Translations under genes and position numbers: made by a program
Shown: piece after piece, positions 52,929 to 61,229 of the stretch
Position numbering within the stretch: position 1 is the stretch's first letter
How the letters are laid out: every line of letters starts with the position of its first letter
NCBI RefSeq assembly: GCF_015711015.1
Contig: NZ_CP064653.1
Location: 3,348,001 to 3,412,000 of the forward strand
DNA length: 64,000 nt
Direction of reading: 5' to 3'
Source: Methylomonas sp. LL1
Lineage (GTDB): Bacteria; Pseudomonadota; Gammaproteobacteria; Methylococcales; Methylomonadaceae
Notes under the pieces: generated by a model
What the model was told of the DNA's origin: nothing
What the model saw: only the letters and a program-made list of their open reading frames with translations
Databases searched by the model: none

Positions 52929-54713
52929 ATGGATATTGCCCTACATCTGCCCCACAACGTTAAAATCATCCAGGAAGCCGTTGCGTTTAAGCGTTCACTT
53001 GCTTATGAAATCGATCGTCCGGTTCAAGCCTGGCGCTGGATGATTCAATCCCGCTGCGTTCCCGATCATGCCGACTGGGTCAGGCCCGAAGTTTCGGAAT
53101 CCTGGCGCCGCTGTCTGGAAGACTATCAACTGCCGTTAGGCAATTACGCCTGCTGGGAACATCTTCGCGATGCGGCGGAACCGGCCAAGGCCAGCCATAA
53201 GGCACAAGACGTGGTTAATCTGCTGGCGCACTTGGGTCATCAGTTTCATATTTTTCTGAAAGAAGCCGGCGTCATGTTGGTGCTGACCGACACCGACGGC
53301 AGCCTGTTGCAAGTGTTAGGCGAAAATCCGTTTCCGAGCCCGTTCATGACCTGTCTCCACCAACAAAACAGCCGCTGGAGCGAAGCCGTTTTAGGCAACA
53401 ATGGCATCGGTACCGCCGCGCAACTGAAAAAACCGATTGCGTTTCAAGGCATGGAACATTTTCTGAGCCTGCTGCATCCCTTTACCACGGTCGGCTATCC
53501 CTTGCTGGATCAAGACGGCAACCTGATAGCGGTAATCGGCTTGATCAGCGATCGCCAGGAATGCATGAATTCACTGTTTGCCTTTCTGCATTTGCTGTGC
53601 GTACTACTCAACACCAATCTACCCCTGACCCAAAATCCGCTGGCACAGGCGCGGGTGTTGGAAAAAATCCCCTTCCGCCTGGCGAAGAAACCGCCGCAAC
53701 ACAACGAATCGGCAATGTCAGAAGCGTTGACTGCGTTAATCGATAAGGCCGTCAAACTGCAGAACCATAAGATCCCGATCCTAATCACCGGCGAATCCGG
53801 CGTCGGTAAGGATCACTTCGTCAACCTGATCAAAAACGCCGGCCCGCGCCGCCATCAAACCTTGATAGCCATCAATTGCGCCTCGATCCCGCATGACTTG
53901 ATCGAAAGCGAATTATTCGGCTACGAAGCCGGCAGTTTCACCGGCGCTCGCAACGCCGGCAAACCCGGCAAATTTTTGCTGGCCGACAAGGGCATACTGT
54001 TTCTGGACGAAATCGGCGACATGAGTTTGGATTTGCAAACGACGCTATTACGAGTCTTGGAAACATCGGAGTTTACTCCGGTCGGTGGCAGCAAACCAAT
54101 TCGAGTCGACGTGCAGATCGTAGCCGCCACCAACGTTCCCTTGCTGGAGGCGGTCGAAGCCGGCCGCTTCCGCCGCGACTTGTATTACCGGCTCAACGGC
54201 GCTCAAATCCATTTACTACCGCTACGCGAGCGCGAGGACAAGCAAGCCATCATTCATCATATTCTACAGCGCGAACTGGCCAATCTGCCGCATGCGGAAT
54301 CCATCAGCATTTGCCCCAGCGTGATCACCCTGATCGAACAACATCCCTGGCCCGGCAACATTCGGCAGTTGATCAATGTGATCCGAGCCACGCTCTACAC
54401 AGCCGGAGATGCTTTGATAACGCCCGGCGATCTGCCGCTGGATTTTGTCGAAGAACTGGAAAAAACCACCCAAGCCAGCGACATGACCCAACAGGGTCAT
54501 GCGCCCGCTTTATTTGAGCAACGACTGAACGGCAAAGCCATGACCTTGGAAGAATGGGAGATCCAAGGCATCAAAACCAGCCTGCAGGCCTGCGCCGGCA
54601 ATATTTCCCTGGCCGCCAAACAACTGGGCATTACCCGCACCACCCTATACAAAAAAATCGACCGCTTCGGCCTAGGCAAAACCGACTGGCGCGAGCGACC
54701 CCGCCCCGATTAA
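52929..54713 (+). CDS. mmoR: MmoR, sigma-54-dependent activator
   Basis: A 594-residue regulator of the AcoR/MmoR style. Residues ~90-230 form a GAF-like sensor (N-N-G-I-G-T-A and G-M-E-H-F-L). The AAA+ domain has Walker A G-E-S-G-V-G-K-D (288-295), the sigma-54 contact loop G-S-F-T-G-A (335-340, Ser in place of the usual Ala) and Walker B I-L-F-L-D-E-I-G-D (356-364). A Fis-type helix-turn-helix ends the protein (~560-590). It is expected to drive the mmoX sigma-54 promoter. The ATG at 52929 has AGAGGAAAA upstream. Confidence 0.95.
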   Translation: MDIALHLPHNVKIIQEAVAFKRSLAYEIDRPVQAWRWMIQSRCVPDHADWVRPEVSESWRRCLEDYQLPLGNYACWEHLRDAAEPAKASHKAQDVVNLLAHLGHQFHIFLKEAGVMLVLTDTDGSLLQVLGENPFPSPFMTCLHQQNSRWSEAVLGNNGIGTAAQLKKPIAFQGMEHFLSLLHPFTTVGYPLLDQDGNLIAVIGLISDRQECMNSLFAFLHLLCVLLNTNLPLTQNPLAQARVLEKIPFRLAKKPPQHNESAMSEALTALIDKAVKLQNHKIPILITGESGVGKDHFVNLIKNAGPRRHQTLIAINCASIPHDLIESELFGYEAGSFTGARNAGKPGKFLLADKGILFLDEIGDMSLDLQTTLLRVLETSEFTPVGGSKPIRVDVQIVAATNVPLLEAVEAGRFRRDLYYRLNGAQIHLLPLREREDKQAIIHHILQRELANLPHAESISICPSVITLIEQHPWPGNIRQLINVIRATLYTAGDALITPGDLPLDFVEELEKTTQASDMTQQGHAPALFEQRLNGKAMTLEEWEIQGIKTSLQACAGNISLAAKQLGITRTTLYKKIDRFGLGKTDWRERPRPD

Positions 54714-54801
54714 TCGGCATTGAGCCTATCGAGCCATCCCAGCTGCCGTTCTCCCAAAATCGGCCCAAGATAGCGAAACTTGGGCGGCTCACAGACCATG
54801 G

Positions 54802-54821
54802 CTAGTGCATGGAGCGCTGGC
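54802..54821 (+). repeat. Right copy of the direct repeat flanking the sMMO cluster
   Basis: CTAGTGCATGGAGCGCTGGC matches 45183-45201 except for one inserted base. It lies 88 bases after the mmoR stop, in the intergenic gap before the GST gene. Confidence 0.6.
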
Positions 54822-54872
54822 CCACGGTTGTTGCCGTGAACGTCGTAGCGTCTCACTCCCTACACCCCTTGC

Positions 54873-55523
54873 TTACCTGTTCTTAAAAAATGCTTCCAAG
54901 GCCGCAGCTCTATCCTTGCCGACCTGTTGCGCATGGGGACGGCTTTCTATCAACTGCATATAGGCATCGATACCAGGAATGTGCTCGGCCACCAAGTTCT
55001 TGCCGTAAATTTGTTGGGTGGCGAACGACACCAATTGCAGATGCGGCCAAGCCACGATGTCGGCGGCACTGAAATGGTCGCCCAAGGCATACGGCGATAA
55101 TGCCATCAACCGAGCCAAACCAGCCAAACCGGCTTCGACCTTGGTCCTCACTTCGTCCTTGGTTTCCTGCGATACCGTGCCGCCGAAAATGGCCTCGGAA
55201 TAGATGCGGCGGGCAATCAGCTCGACATTCAATTCGATATGCTGGATGAACTCACGGCATTTGCCACGCTGGAAAACATCGGCCGGATAGAGCGGATTTT
55301 CCGGAAAGGCTTCTTCCAGATATTCCAGAATGGCTTGCGACTCGGACAAATAACCGTCCTCGGTCTTAATAAACGGTATTTTGCCCAACGGTGAGCGCTT
55401 TAATACGGCATCAGTTTGAACCGGTGCCAAATCTTCTTCGGCAAAAGCGATGCTTTTCTCCAACAGGGCGAATTTAACTTTGTTGTAATAGTTGCTGATG
55501 GCAATACCGTACAGTGTGATCAT
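54873..55523 (-). CDS. Glutathione S-transferase
   Basis: A 216-residue cytosolic GST. The thioredoxin-like half has L-Y-G-I-A-I-S-N-Y-Y-N-K-V and the glutathione-binding S-P-L-G-K-I-P-F and L-S-E-S-Q-A-I-L-E-Y-L; the second half is helical. It may detoxify electrophiles, possibly aldehydes or epoxides from methane oxidation. It is divergent from a TetR gene, with palindromic operators in between, so it is probably repressed by it. GGAG precedes the ATG by 8 bases. Confidence 0.92.
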   Translation of the reverse strand: MITLYGIAISNYYNKVKFALLEKSIAFAEEDLAPVQTDAVLKRSPLGKIPFIKTEDGYLSESQAILEYLEEAFPENPLYPADVFQRGKCREFIQHIELNVELIARRIYSEAIFGGTVSQETKDEVRTKVEAGLAGLARLMALSPYALGDHFSAADIVAWPHLQLVSFATQQIYGKNLVAEHIPGIDAYMQLIESRPHAQQVGKDRAAALEAFFKNR

Positions 55524-55558
55524 GATGTTATCTCCGTGAGTTACTAAATGTTACACCT

Positions 55559-55576
55559 ATACCGACCGGTCGGTAT
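55559..55576. promoter_or_regulatory. 18-bp perfect palindrome, likely TetR operator
   Basis: ATACCGACCGGTCGGTAT is fully palindromic and lies between divergent gst and tetR. Such a site in a divergent promoter region is typical for TetR-family autoregulation. Confidence 0.75.
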
Positions 55577-55589
55577 GTTGAAATAATAC

Positions 55590-55603
55590 ATACCGGTCTG
55601 TAT
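55590..55603. promoter_or_regulatory. Second, imperfect TetR operator
   Basis: ATACCGGTCTGTAT repeats the ATACC and CGGT parts of the perfect palindrome at 55559-55576 and lies 13 bases from it, close to the tetR start. It may be a second binding site for the same repressor. Confidence 0.6.
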
Positions 55604-55632
55604 AGTTGCAAGTTTATTTATTCCTGTTTTTT

Positions 55633-56205
55633 ATGACGCGTAATCTTCAAGAACATATTTTGCAGACAGCCTCCCAGCTGTTTTACAGCCAGGGCATCAA
55701 AACTACCGGTGTCGATGCGATCGTCAAGGCGGCCGGCACCACCAAGATGAGCCTATATAAATACTTTCCATCGAAGGACGATCTAGTGCTGGCGCATTTG
55801 CGCAAAAGCCGAGCCGCCATGCTGAAGCACATCCAAAATGGTATCGAAAACAGCGCCGGTGATCCTAGGCAAAAACTGCTGGCGGTATTCGACGTGTTTC
55901 AGTCGCTACTGAACACGCCGGAATTTCGCGGTTGCCCGTTCATCAATGCCGCCGCCGAATTTGCCGCCGAAAATAACCCGGTGCAACAGGCCGCCGCCGA
56001 GTTTTACACCGACTTCCGCAAGCTGTTGGCCGATCTGGCAACGCAAGCCGGCATCACCGACGCCGAGCTGCTGGCGACACAATTAACGACCTTAATCTCC
56101 GGCGCTATCGTCGGCGAGCAAATCCAAAGACGCGCCGATACCATGCGCAATGCCAATGCCGCCGCGAAAATCCTGATCGACTACTATCTTGCCGCCAGCC
56201 GATAA
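55633..56205 (+). CDS. TetR-family transcription regulator
   Basis: A 190-residue repressor-type protein. The N-terminal helix-turn-helix reads A-S-Q-L-F-Y-S-Q-G-I-K-T-T-G-V-D-A-I-V-K-A-A-G (about residues 11-33) followed by K-M-S-L-Y-K-Y-F-P-S-K. The C-terminal ligand domain has a Cys (F-R-G-C-P-F) that could be reactive, which would suit an electrophile sensor paired with GST. I start at the ATG 55633, where the family begins. It probably controls itself and gst. Confidence 0.9.
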   Translation: MTRNLQEHILQTASQLFYSQGIKTTGVDAIVKAAGTTKMSLYKYFPSKDDLVLAHLRKSRAAMLKHIQNGIENSAGDPRQKLLAVFDVFQSLLNTPEFRGCPFINAAAEFAAENNPVQQAAAEFYTDFRKLLADLATQAGITDAELLATQLTTLISGAIVGEQIQRRADTMRNANAAAKILIDYYLAASR

Positions 56206-56254
56206 ACAGGTTTCTTCATCCCTCCAACCTTTAATTTAGATTGTTGAGCCGCCC

Positions 56255-56674
56255 ATGTGGATTCAAAAGGAAATACGCCTCAAACCGAAAAACCGTGGCT
56301 TTCATCTGGTCACCGATGAAATCCTCTCCCAGTTACCGGAACTGCGCGCGGTCAAAATCGGCCTGTTACAGGTATTCATCAAGCATACCTCGGCCTCGCT
56401 GACGATTAACGAAAACGCCGATCCGACCGTGCGGCAGGATTTCGAGAGCTATTTCAATCGCGCCGTGCCGGAAAATCAGCCTTATTACCGGCATCTGGAC
56501 GAAGGTGACGACGACATGCCGGCGCATCTGAAAAGCAGCATCCTCGGTTGCAACCTAACCATTCCCGTCAGCAACGGCCGCCCCAATCTGGGCACCTGGC
56601 AAGGCATCTATATATGTGAACACCGCAACCACGGCGGCGGCCGCGCGCTGCTGTTGACCCTGAACGGCGAATAG
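56255..56674 (+). CDS. YjbQ / UPF0047 family protein
   Basis: A 139-residue protein of the secondary thiamine-phosphate synthase-like family. The motif L-x-V-F-I-K-H-T-S-A-S-L-T-I-N-E-N-A-D-P-T-V-R-x-D (about residues 42-66) and the C-terminal G-x-W-Q-G-I-Y-I-C-E-H-R are diagnostic. The histidines likely bind metal. A link to thiamine is known only from complementation in E. coli; native function is uncertain. Confidence 0.93.
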   Translation: MWIQKEIRLKPKNRGFHLVTDEILSQLPELRAVKIGLLQVFIKHTSASLTINENADPTVRQDFESYFNRAVPENQPYYRHLDEGDDDMPAHLKSSILGCNLTIPVSNGRPNLGTWQGIYICEHRNHGGGRALLLTLNGE

Positions 56675-56744
56675 GGCTTTGTGCATTACCCGCCCCGGCA
56701 GCGTACAATATGCTCTGTTTGAAAAGCCGATACGGGGGTATTTT

Positions 56745-57203
56745 ATGAAACGCTTGAAAATGATGGTTAGCACTATACTGCTGGCGACGAGCATGACGAC
56801 TACGGCCGAGGAAGCGGTCGACCGGGAAATGACCGTTTATCGCAGCCCAACCTGCGGTTGCTGCGGCAAATGGATAGAACATGTCAGCCAAAATCATTTT
56901 GCGATCAAGGACATCGTCAGCGACGACATGCAGGCGATCAAGCAAAAATACGGCGTGCCGGAAAAATTGGCGTCCTGCCATACCGCCATTGTCGATGGCT
57001 ATGTGATCGAAGGCCACGTGCCCGCCGCCGACATCCAAAAACTGCTGCAAACCAAACCCAAAGTGGTCGGTATTTCCGCGCCCGGCATGCCGATGGGTAG
57101 CCCCGGCATGGAAATGGGCGGCCGGCAGGATAATTATGATGTGGTGTCGTTCGATAGCGCCGGCAATGTGCAGGTGTTTTCCGAGCATAAAGCCGGTCAA
57201 TAA
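56745..57203 (+). CDS. DUF411 exported metal-binding protein
   Basis: A 152-residue exported protein with a signal peptide ending TTA. The DUF411 start is Y-R-S-P-T-C-G-C-C-G-K-W (CxCC), then C-H-T-A-I-V-D-G-Y-V-I-E-G-H-V-P-A and a Gly/Met-rich stretch with three Met-rich pairs (G-M-P-M-G-S-P-G-M-E-M-G). The Cys and Met clusters suggest copper or another soft metal, which would fit a copper-using methanotroph. The ATG at 56745 is used because the signal peptide begins there. Confidence 0.85.
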   Translation: MKRLKMMVSTILLATSMTTTAEEAVDREMTVYRSPTCGCCGKWIEHVSQNHFAIKDIVSDDMQAIKQKYGVPEKLASCHTAIVDGYVIEGHVPAADIQKLLQTKPKVVGISAPGMPMGSPGMEMGGRQDNYDVVSFDSAGNVQVFSEHKAGQ

Positions 57204-57267
57204 ATTCTATTAGCCAGATTAGCGTAACCGTCCCGACCAATCACTTGATGCGCCCGATTTAAAACCG

Positions 57268-58284
57268 ATGCAAATCCAGACCACACTGCAAAAACTGCTC
57301 GACCAGCAAAACCTTAGCGGCGATGAAATGCGCGCGGTGATGCGGGCGATGATGAACGGCGAATTGAGCGACGCTCAAATCGCCGGATTCCTGATTGCCT
57401 TGCGCTGCAAGGGCGAAACCATAGAGGAAATCGCCGCAGCGGTCGGCGTGCTGCGCGAATTGGTGCGGCACGTTCCCGTGACCGGCGAGCATGTGATCGA
57501 TACCTGCGGTACCGGAGGCGACGGCGCCAACACTTTTAACATTTCCACCACGGCGGCCTTTGTCGTGGCGGCGGCCGGCGGCAAGGTCGCCAAGCACGGT
57601 AATCGTTCGGTTTCCAGCAGTTGCGGCAGCGCGGACGTACTGGAAGCCGCCGGCATCAACCTGGATATGCCGGCCGAACAAGTCGCCGACTGTGTCAATC
57701 GAATCGGCGTCGGCTTTTTATTTGCCGCCAAACATCACAGCGCGGTGCGCCATACGGTCAATGCCCGCAAGGAAATGGGGGTCAGAACCCTGTTCAATCT
57801 GATCGGCCCGATGTCCAACCCGGCCAATGCCCCGCATCAATTGATCGGCGTATTCGACAAACAATGGCTGGTACCGGTGGCCGAAGTGCTGAAACAACTC
57901 GGCAGCCGCCATGTACTGGTTGTGCATGCCGAGGACGGCCTGGATGAGATCAGCATCGCCGCGACGACCGATGTGGCCGAATTGAAAAACGGCGAGGTGA
58001 CCAGCTACCGCGTCACGCCCGAGCAATTTGGCTTGCAACGCGCCGATCTGGCCAGTTTGGCGGTAACTGATGCGCGGTCCAGCCTGGAAATTATCCGCCA
58101 GGTGTTGAATAATCAACCTGGCCCGGCGCGAGACATCGTGGCCTTGAACGCCGGCGCGGCGATTTATGCGGCCGATTTGGCCGATTCGTTGGCGTCTGGG
58201 GTGAAACGGGCGCATGAGGTGTTGGTTGATGGGACTGCGTTAGGGAAGTTTGAGGCGTTGATAGAATATTCTCGGGCAACGTAG
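57268..58284 (+). CDS. trpD: Anthranilate phosphoribosyltransferase
   Basis: A 338-residue enzyme joining anthranilate with PRPP for tryptophan synthesis. The PRPP loop [14 protein letters not shown] (about residues 79-92), the K-H-G-N-R-S-V-S-S motif and the I-G-P-M-S-N-P segment are intact. Its normal partner trpC lies 1.2 kb downstream beyond a RAYT element, not adjacent. No trpG lies upstream. Confidence 0.96.
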   Translation: MQIQTTLQKLLDQQNLSGDEMRAVMRAMMNGELSDAQIAGFLIALRCKGETIEEIAAAVGVLRELVRHVPVTGEHVIDTCGTGGDGANTFNISTTAAFVVAAAGGKVAKHGNRSVSSSCGSADVLEAAGINLDMPAEQVADCVNRIGVGFLFAAKHHSAVRHTVNARKEMGVRTLFNLIGPMSNPANAPHQLIGVFDKQWLVPVAEVLKQLGSRHVLVVHAEDGLDEISIAATTDVAELKNGEVTSYRVTPEQFGLQRADLASLAVTDARSSLEIIRQVLNNQPGPARDIVALNAGAAIYAADLADSLASGVKRAHEVLVDGTALGKFEALIEYSRAT

Positions 58285-58296
58285 TTTTTAGTTTTG

Positions 58297-58556
58297 TATC
58301 GCTATCGCGATAGGGTCTTTTAGAAGTCGGGTCTCGGCCCGACAGCCGAGATACTTTTCTTTGCTTGTCCAAAGAAAAGTATCCAAAAGAAAAGACACCC
58401 CAATGCCGCTTTGATCCTGCGCTCCGAAGGCTTTGAACGGGGTTTTCGGAAGGGCTATCCATAGCCCTCCGAAAACGCGATGCCTCCCTGCATCGCCCCT
58501 AAAGGGCAATTCCGCTCAAACCCTCCGGTGCTCGGCGCGGCAAAAGGGGAAAAACT
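58297..58556 (+). repeat. Left arm, long inverted repeat of the RAYT element
   Basis: Its reverse complement aligns over most of its length with 59229-59496. It contains a 14-bp hairpin, GATACTTTTCTTTG with CAAAGAAAAGTATC, plus the conserved CCGGTGCTCGGCGCGGCAA block at 58525-58543. Short open frames across it look spurious. Confidence 0.8.
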
Positions 58557-58596
58557 CGTTGGGCGAATATAAGTTGTTGGATTATTTTTTAGGACC

Positions 58597-58630
58597 GTAG
58601 GTCCGATTAGCGGAGCGTAATCGGACGCAT
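58597..58630 (+). repeat. REP palindrome beside the RAYT gene, left
   Basis: GTAG at 58597-58600 precedes GTCCGATTA-N8-TAATCGGAC, a classical REP layout with the conserved GTAG tetranucleotide recognised by RAYTs. It is inverted to the copy at 59185-59218. Confidence 0.88.
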
Positions 58631-58663
58631 GTATAAACTCATAATCCCGAAATTTTAAAATCC

Positions 58664-59173
58664 ATGCCCAATTACCGATGCGCATTTGTCCCAGGTGGAA
58701 CATGGTTTTTTACGGTGAATTTGCTGGAACGAAAAAACAACGATTTATTGCGCAAAACCGTGCGCGCGGTAAGAGAACGGTATCCGTTTAAAATCGACGC
58801 CTGGGTGGTGTTGCCGGAACACATGCCTGCGGTTTGGACATTGCCGCCGGGCGATGCGAATTTCAGCAAACGCTGGCGATTGATTAAAAGCGGGGTTTCG
58901 CGAGTGATACCGAAAACAGAGTATCGGTCGGATGTGCGTAAAGCCGCGAACGAACGTGGAATATGGCAACGGCATTTTTGGGAGCATTCGCTACGGGATG
59001 AAGCCGACTTTGAACGCCATGTGGATTATGTTCATATCAATCCGGTTAAACATGCGATTGTCAAAAGAGTCATTGATTGGCCGTATTCCAGTTTTCATCA
59101 GTATGTTGAAAAGGGAATTTATCCGGAAAATTGGGGTGATGATTTGGATTTGACGGTAGCAGGGGATGATTAA
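58664..59173 (+). CDS. REP-associated tyrosine transposase (RAYT), HUH motif altered
   Basis: A 169-residue Y1-type transposase (TnpA_REP). Its family marks are W-V-V-L-P-E-H-x-x-A-V-W-T-L-P, R-W-x-x-I-K-S, H-F-W-E-H, and Y122 in D-Y-V-H-I-N-P-V-K-H, followed by W-P-Y-S-S-F-H. The metal-binding H-U-H motif, normally HxH, reads H53-M54-P55, so the second His is lost. From His (CAT) to Pro (CCT) is one base. The catalytic tyrosine is intact. The protein is probably inactive or has changed metal use; otherwise the gene looks full length. Confidence 0.87.
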   Translation: MPNYRCAFVPGGTWFFTVNLLERKNNDLLRKTVRAVRERYPFKIDAWVVLPEHMPAVWTLPPGDANFSKRWRLIKSGVSRVIPKTEYRSDVRKAANERGIWQRHFWEHSLRDEADFERHVDYVHINPVKHAIVKRVIDWPYSSFHQYVEKGIYPENWGDDLDLTVAGDD

Positions 59174-59184
59174 CATTCGCTGAC

Positions 59185-59218
59185 ATGCGTCCGATTACGC
59201 TTCGCTAATCGGACCTAC
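59185..59218 (-). repeat. REP palindrome beside the RAYT gene, right
   Basis: On the minus strand this reads GTAG-GTCCGATTAGCG-AAG-CGTAATCGGAC, with one or two bases different from the left copy. The pair forms an inverted REP set around the transposase gene. Confidence 0.88.
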
Positions 59219-59228
59219 CGATCTGAAA

Positions 59229-59496
59229 CGGTTTTCTCCCCTGTTGCCGCGCCGAGCACCGGCGGTTTCGAACGGCATTGCCCGACAGGGGCGACGCAGG
59301 GATGCATCGCTTTTTTCGCAGGGGCAGGGATGCCCCTTCGAAAAAACCAGTTCGAAACCGTTGGAGCGCAGGAAATATGCGGCATTGGGGTGTCTTTTCT
59401 TTTGGATACTTTTCTTTGGACAAGCAAAGAAAAGTATCGCGCCTGTCGGTGCGCGAACCGACTTAAAATATAATCAGTCGCGATAGCGACACCTCA
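59229..59496 (-). repeat. Right arm, long inverted repeat of the RAYT element
   Basis: Inverted to the left arm. It includes the TTGCCGCGCCGAGCACCGG block (59244-59262) and the fully identical 60-base segment 59379-59438. Hairpins in it may also act as terminators in the trp operon. Confidence 0.8.
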
Positions 59497-59515
59497 CTAA
59501 ATCGAACATAAAAAC

Positions 59516-60313
59516 ATGACAGATACTCCCGACATCCTAAAAACCATCCTTGCCAAGAAAGCCGAAGAAGTCGCTCGCCGCAAGGCCAACACGCCGCTCT
59601 CGATGCTGCAGGAAATCGCCGGCAGCGTGCAAGGCCCGCGCGGTTTTTATCAGGCCTTGCGCGGCAAAGCCGATGCCCAAAAACCGGCCATCATCGCCGA
59701 AATCAAGAAAGCCTCGCCCAGCCAGGGCGTGATTCGGGAAGATTTCAGACCAGTCGAGATTGCGGTGGATTATGCGATGAACGGCGCCAGTTGCTTGTCG
59801 GTGTTGACCGACAAGGAATTTTTCCAGGGCTCCGAAGCCAATCTGCAAATGGTACGGGATAAATGTCCGCTTCCGGTGATTCGCAAGGACTTTATGATCG
59901 ATCCTTATCAAATTCACGAATCCCGCGCACTGGGCGCCGATTGCATCTTGCTGATCGTCGCCGCCTTGGACGATGCCCTGTTGAAGGAACTGGCCGACAC
60001 CGCCACCGGACTGGGACTGGATGTATTGGTGGAAGTACACGACGCGGCCGAACTGGAGCGGGCATTAAAGCTGAATACCAACATGATCGGCATCAACAAC
60101 CGTAATCTGCGCACTTTTGAAGTGTCGCTGCAAACCACGCTGGACTTGAAAAACACCATTCCCGCCGACAAACTGATCGTTACCGAAAGCGGCATCCACA
60201 CCCCGGCAGACGTCAAATTGATGCAGGACAACGGCATTTATAGCTTCCTGGTCGGCGAAGCCTTCATGCGCGCCGAGCGTCCGGGACTGAAAATGCGCGA
60301 ACTGTTCTTTTAA
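59516..60313 (+). CDS. trpC: Indole-3-glycerol phosphate synthase
   Basis: A 265-residue TIM-barrel enzyme that closes the indole ring in tryptophan synthesis. Family motifs: [40 protein letters not shown] and T-E-S-G-I. It follows the RAYT element; its expression may depend on read-through from trpD or on a promoter within the element. Confidence 0.97.
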   Translation: MTDTPDILKTILAKKAEEVARRKANTPLSMLQEIAGSVQGPRGFYQALRGKADAQKPAIIAEIKKASPSQGVIREDFRPVEIAVDYAMNGASCLSVLTDKEFFQGSEANLQMVRDKCPLPVIRKDFMIDPYQIHESRALGADCILLIVAALDDALLKELADTATGLGLDVLVEVHDAAELERALKLNTNMIGINNRNLRTFEVSLQTTLDLKNTIPADKLIVTESGIHTPADVKLMQDNGIYSFLVGEAFMRAERPGLKMRELFF

Positions 60314-60395
60314 GCGGCCGTGGCGCGCCGTAACAGGATAGACTTGAGACGCGCGCCATCCAGGCAAAACTCGACATCCGAGGCAGGTAACTATT

Positions 60396-61226
60396 ATGGC
60401 GATAGCCCAGGTTTTCAATCGATATTATGTTTGCGGCAAAACCGATTGCGGTCAGCGCCGCGCGCATAATGAAGACACCATCCTGATCAACGACGATGCC
60501 GGAATAGTGTTACTGGCCGATGGCATGGGCGGCCACCAATACGGCGACAGGGCCAGCGCCGAAGCGACCCAGTTAATCAACCAGCTACTCGAACGTTATT
60601 TACCGCCGGCGCCCAACAAACCGGTTCAAACCGGCTTTTGGCAAAAAATCATCGGCCTCCTGAATCGAGCCGGCTCTTCCGACCCTTACCAGGCGCTCGA
60701 AACCGATGGCCAAATTATTGCGGACATTCTGATTGAAACCAACCAAACCATTTACCGCTATAACCAGGATGCGCAAATGGCCGATGGCAACGGCATGGGC
60801 ACGACGCTGGTCGGCTGTAAATTCAGTGATACGTCGGCTAACATGCACGTGTTTCACCTCGGCGACAGCCGGCTTTACCGCTGGCGAAACCAGACCTTGA
60901 CGCAACTGACCAAGGACCATTCGGCTTATCAAAATTGGCTCGACAATGGCCGAATCGGCGAAGCTCCGGGCTCGAACGTCATATACCAAGGCATAGGCCC
61001 CAAGCCCGAAGTGAAGCCGGATATTCAAATTATCGCTATCGAAGCCAACGATAGTTTCCTGCTGTGTTCGGACGGCTTGACCGATTTGGTCGAGGATGAC
61101 CTGATAGCCGATATTTTGAAAAATCTTTGCCGAGAAAATATCGAGGAAAAGACCCAGGAGTTGATAGACATCGCCAACCAAAATGGCGGCACCGACAATA
61201 TCTCGGTTATTTTGATCTGCCAATAG
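60396..61226 (+). CDS. PP2C-family serine/threonine phosphatase
   Basis: A 276-residue metal-dependent phosphatase. Motifs in order: R-x-H-N-E-D, L-A-D-G-M-G-G-H, G-T-T-L-V, L-G-D-S-R-L-Y-R, S-D-G-L-T-D-L and G-G-T-D-N-I-S-V. It contains a ~35-residue insert after the first motif group. No Ser/Thr kinase lies in the window. It is convergent with a two-FHA protein; phosphothreonine signalling is inferred. Confidence 0.93.
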   Translation: MAIAQVFNRYYVCGKTDCGQRRAHNEDTILINDDAGIVLLADGMGGHQYGDRASAEATQLINQLLERYLPPAPNKPVQTGFWQKIIGLLNRAGSSDPYQALETDGQIIADILIETNQTIYRYNQDAQMADGNGMGTTLVGCKFSDTSANMHVFHLGDSRLYRWRNQTLTQLTKDHSAYQNWLDNGRIGEAPGSNVIYQGIGPKPEVKPDIQIIAIEANDSFLLCSDGLTDLVEDDLIADILKNLCRENIEEKTQELIDIANQNGGTDNISVILICQ

Positions 61227-61229
61227 GAG

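Larger units (their letters stand above)
58297..59496. mobile_element. RAYT/REP composite element between trpD and trpC
   Basis: A transposase-like gene sits between two inverted REP palindromes, all enclosed by long imperfect inverted repeats (58297-58556 and 59229-59496). The outer repeats share a 60-base segment with complete identity (58350-58409 against 59379-59438 inverted). The whole lies between trpD and trpC, which in relatives are normally neighbours, so insertion into the trp operon is likely. No target duplication was made out. Confidence 0.78.

Noticed and set aside
58288-58703. Short open frames in the left arm of the RAYT element
   Set aside because: They follow repeat DNA and hairpins, have no ribosome sites, and similar frames arise in the right arm because of the inverted repeat.
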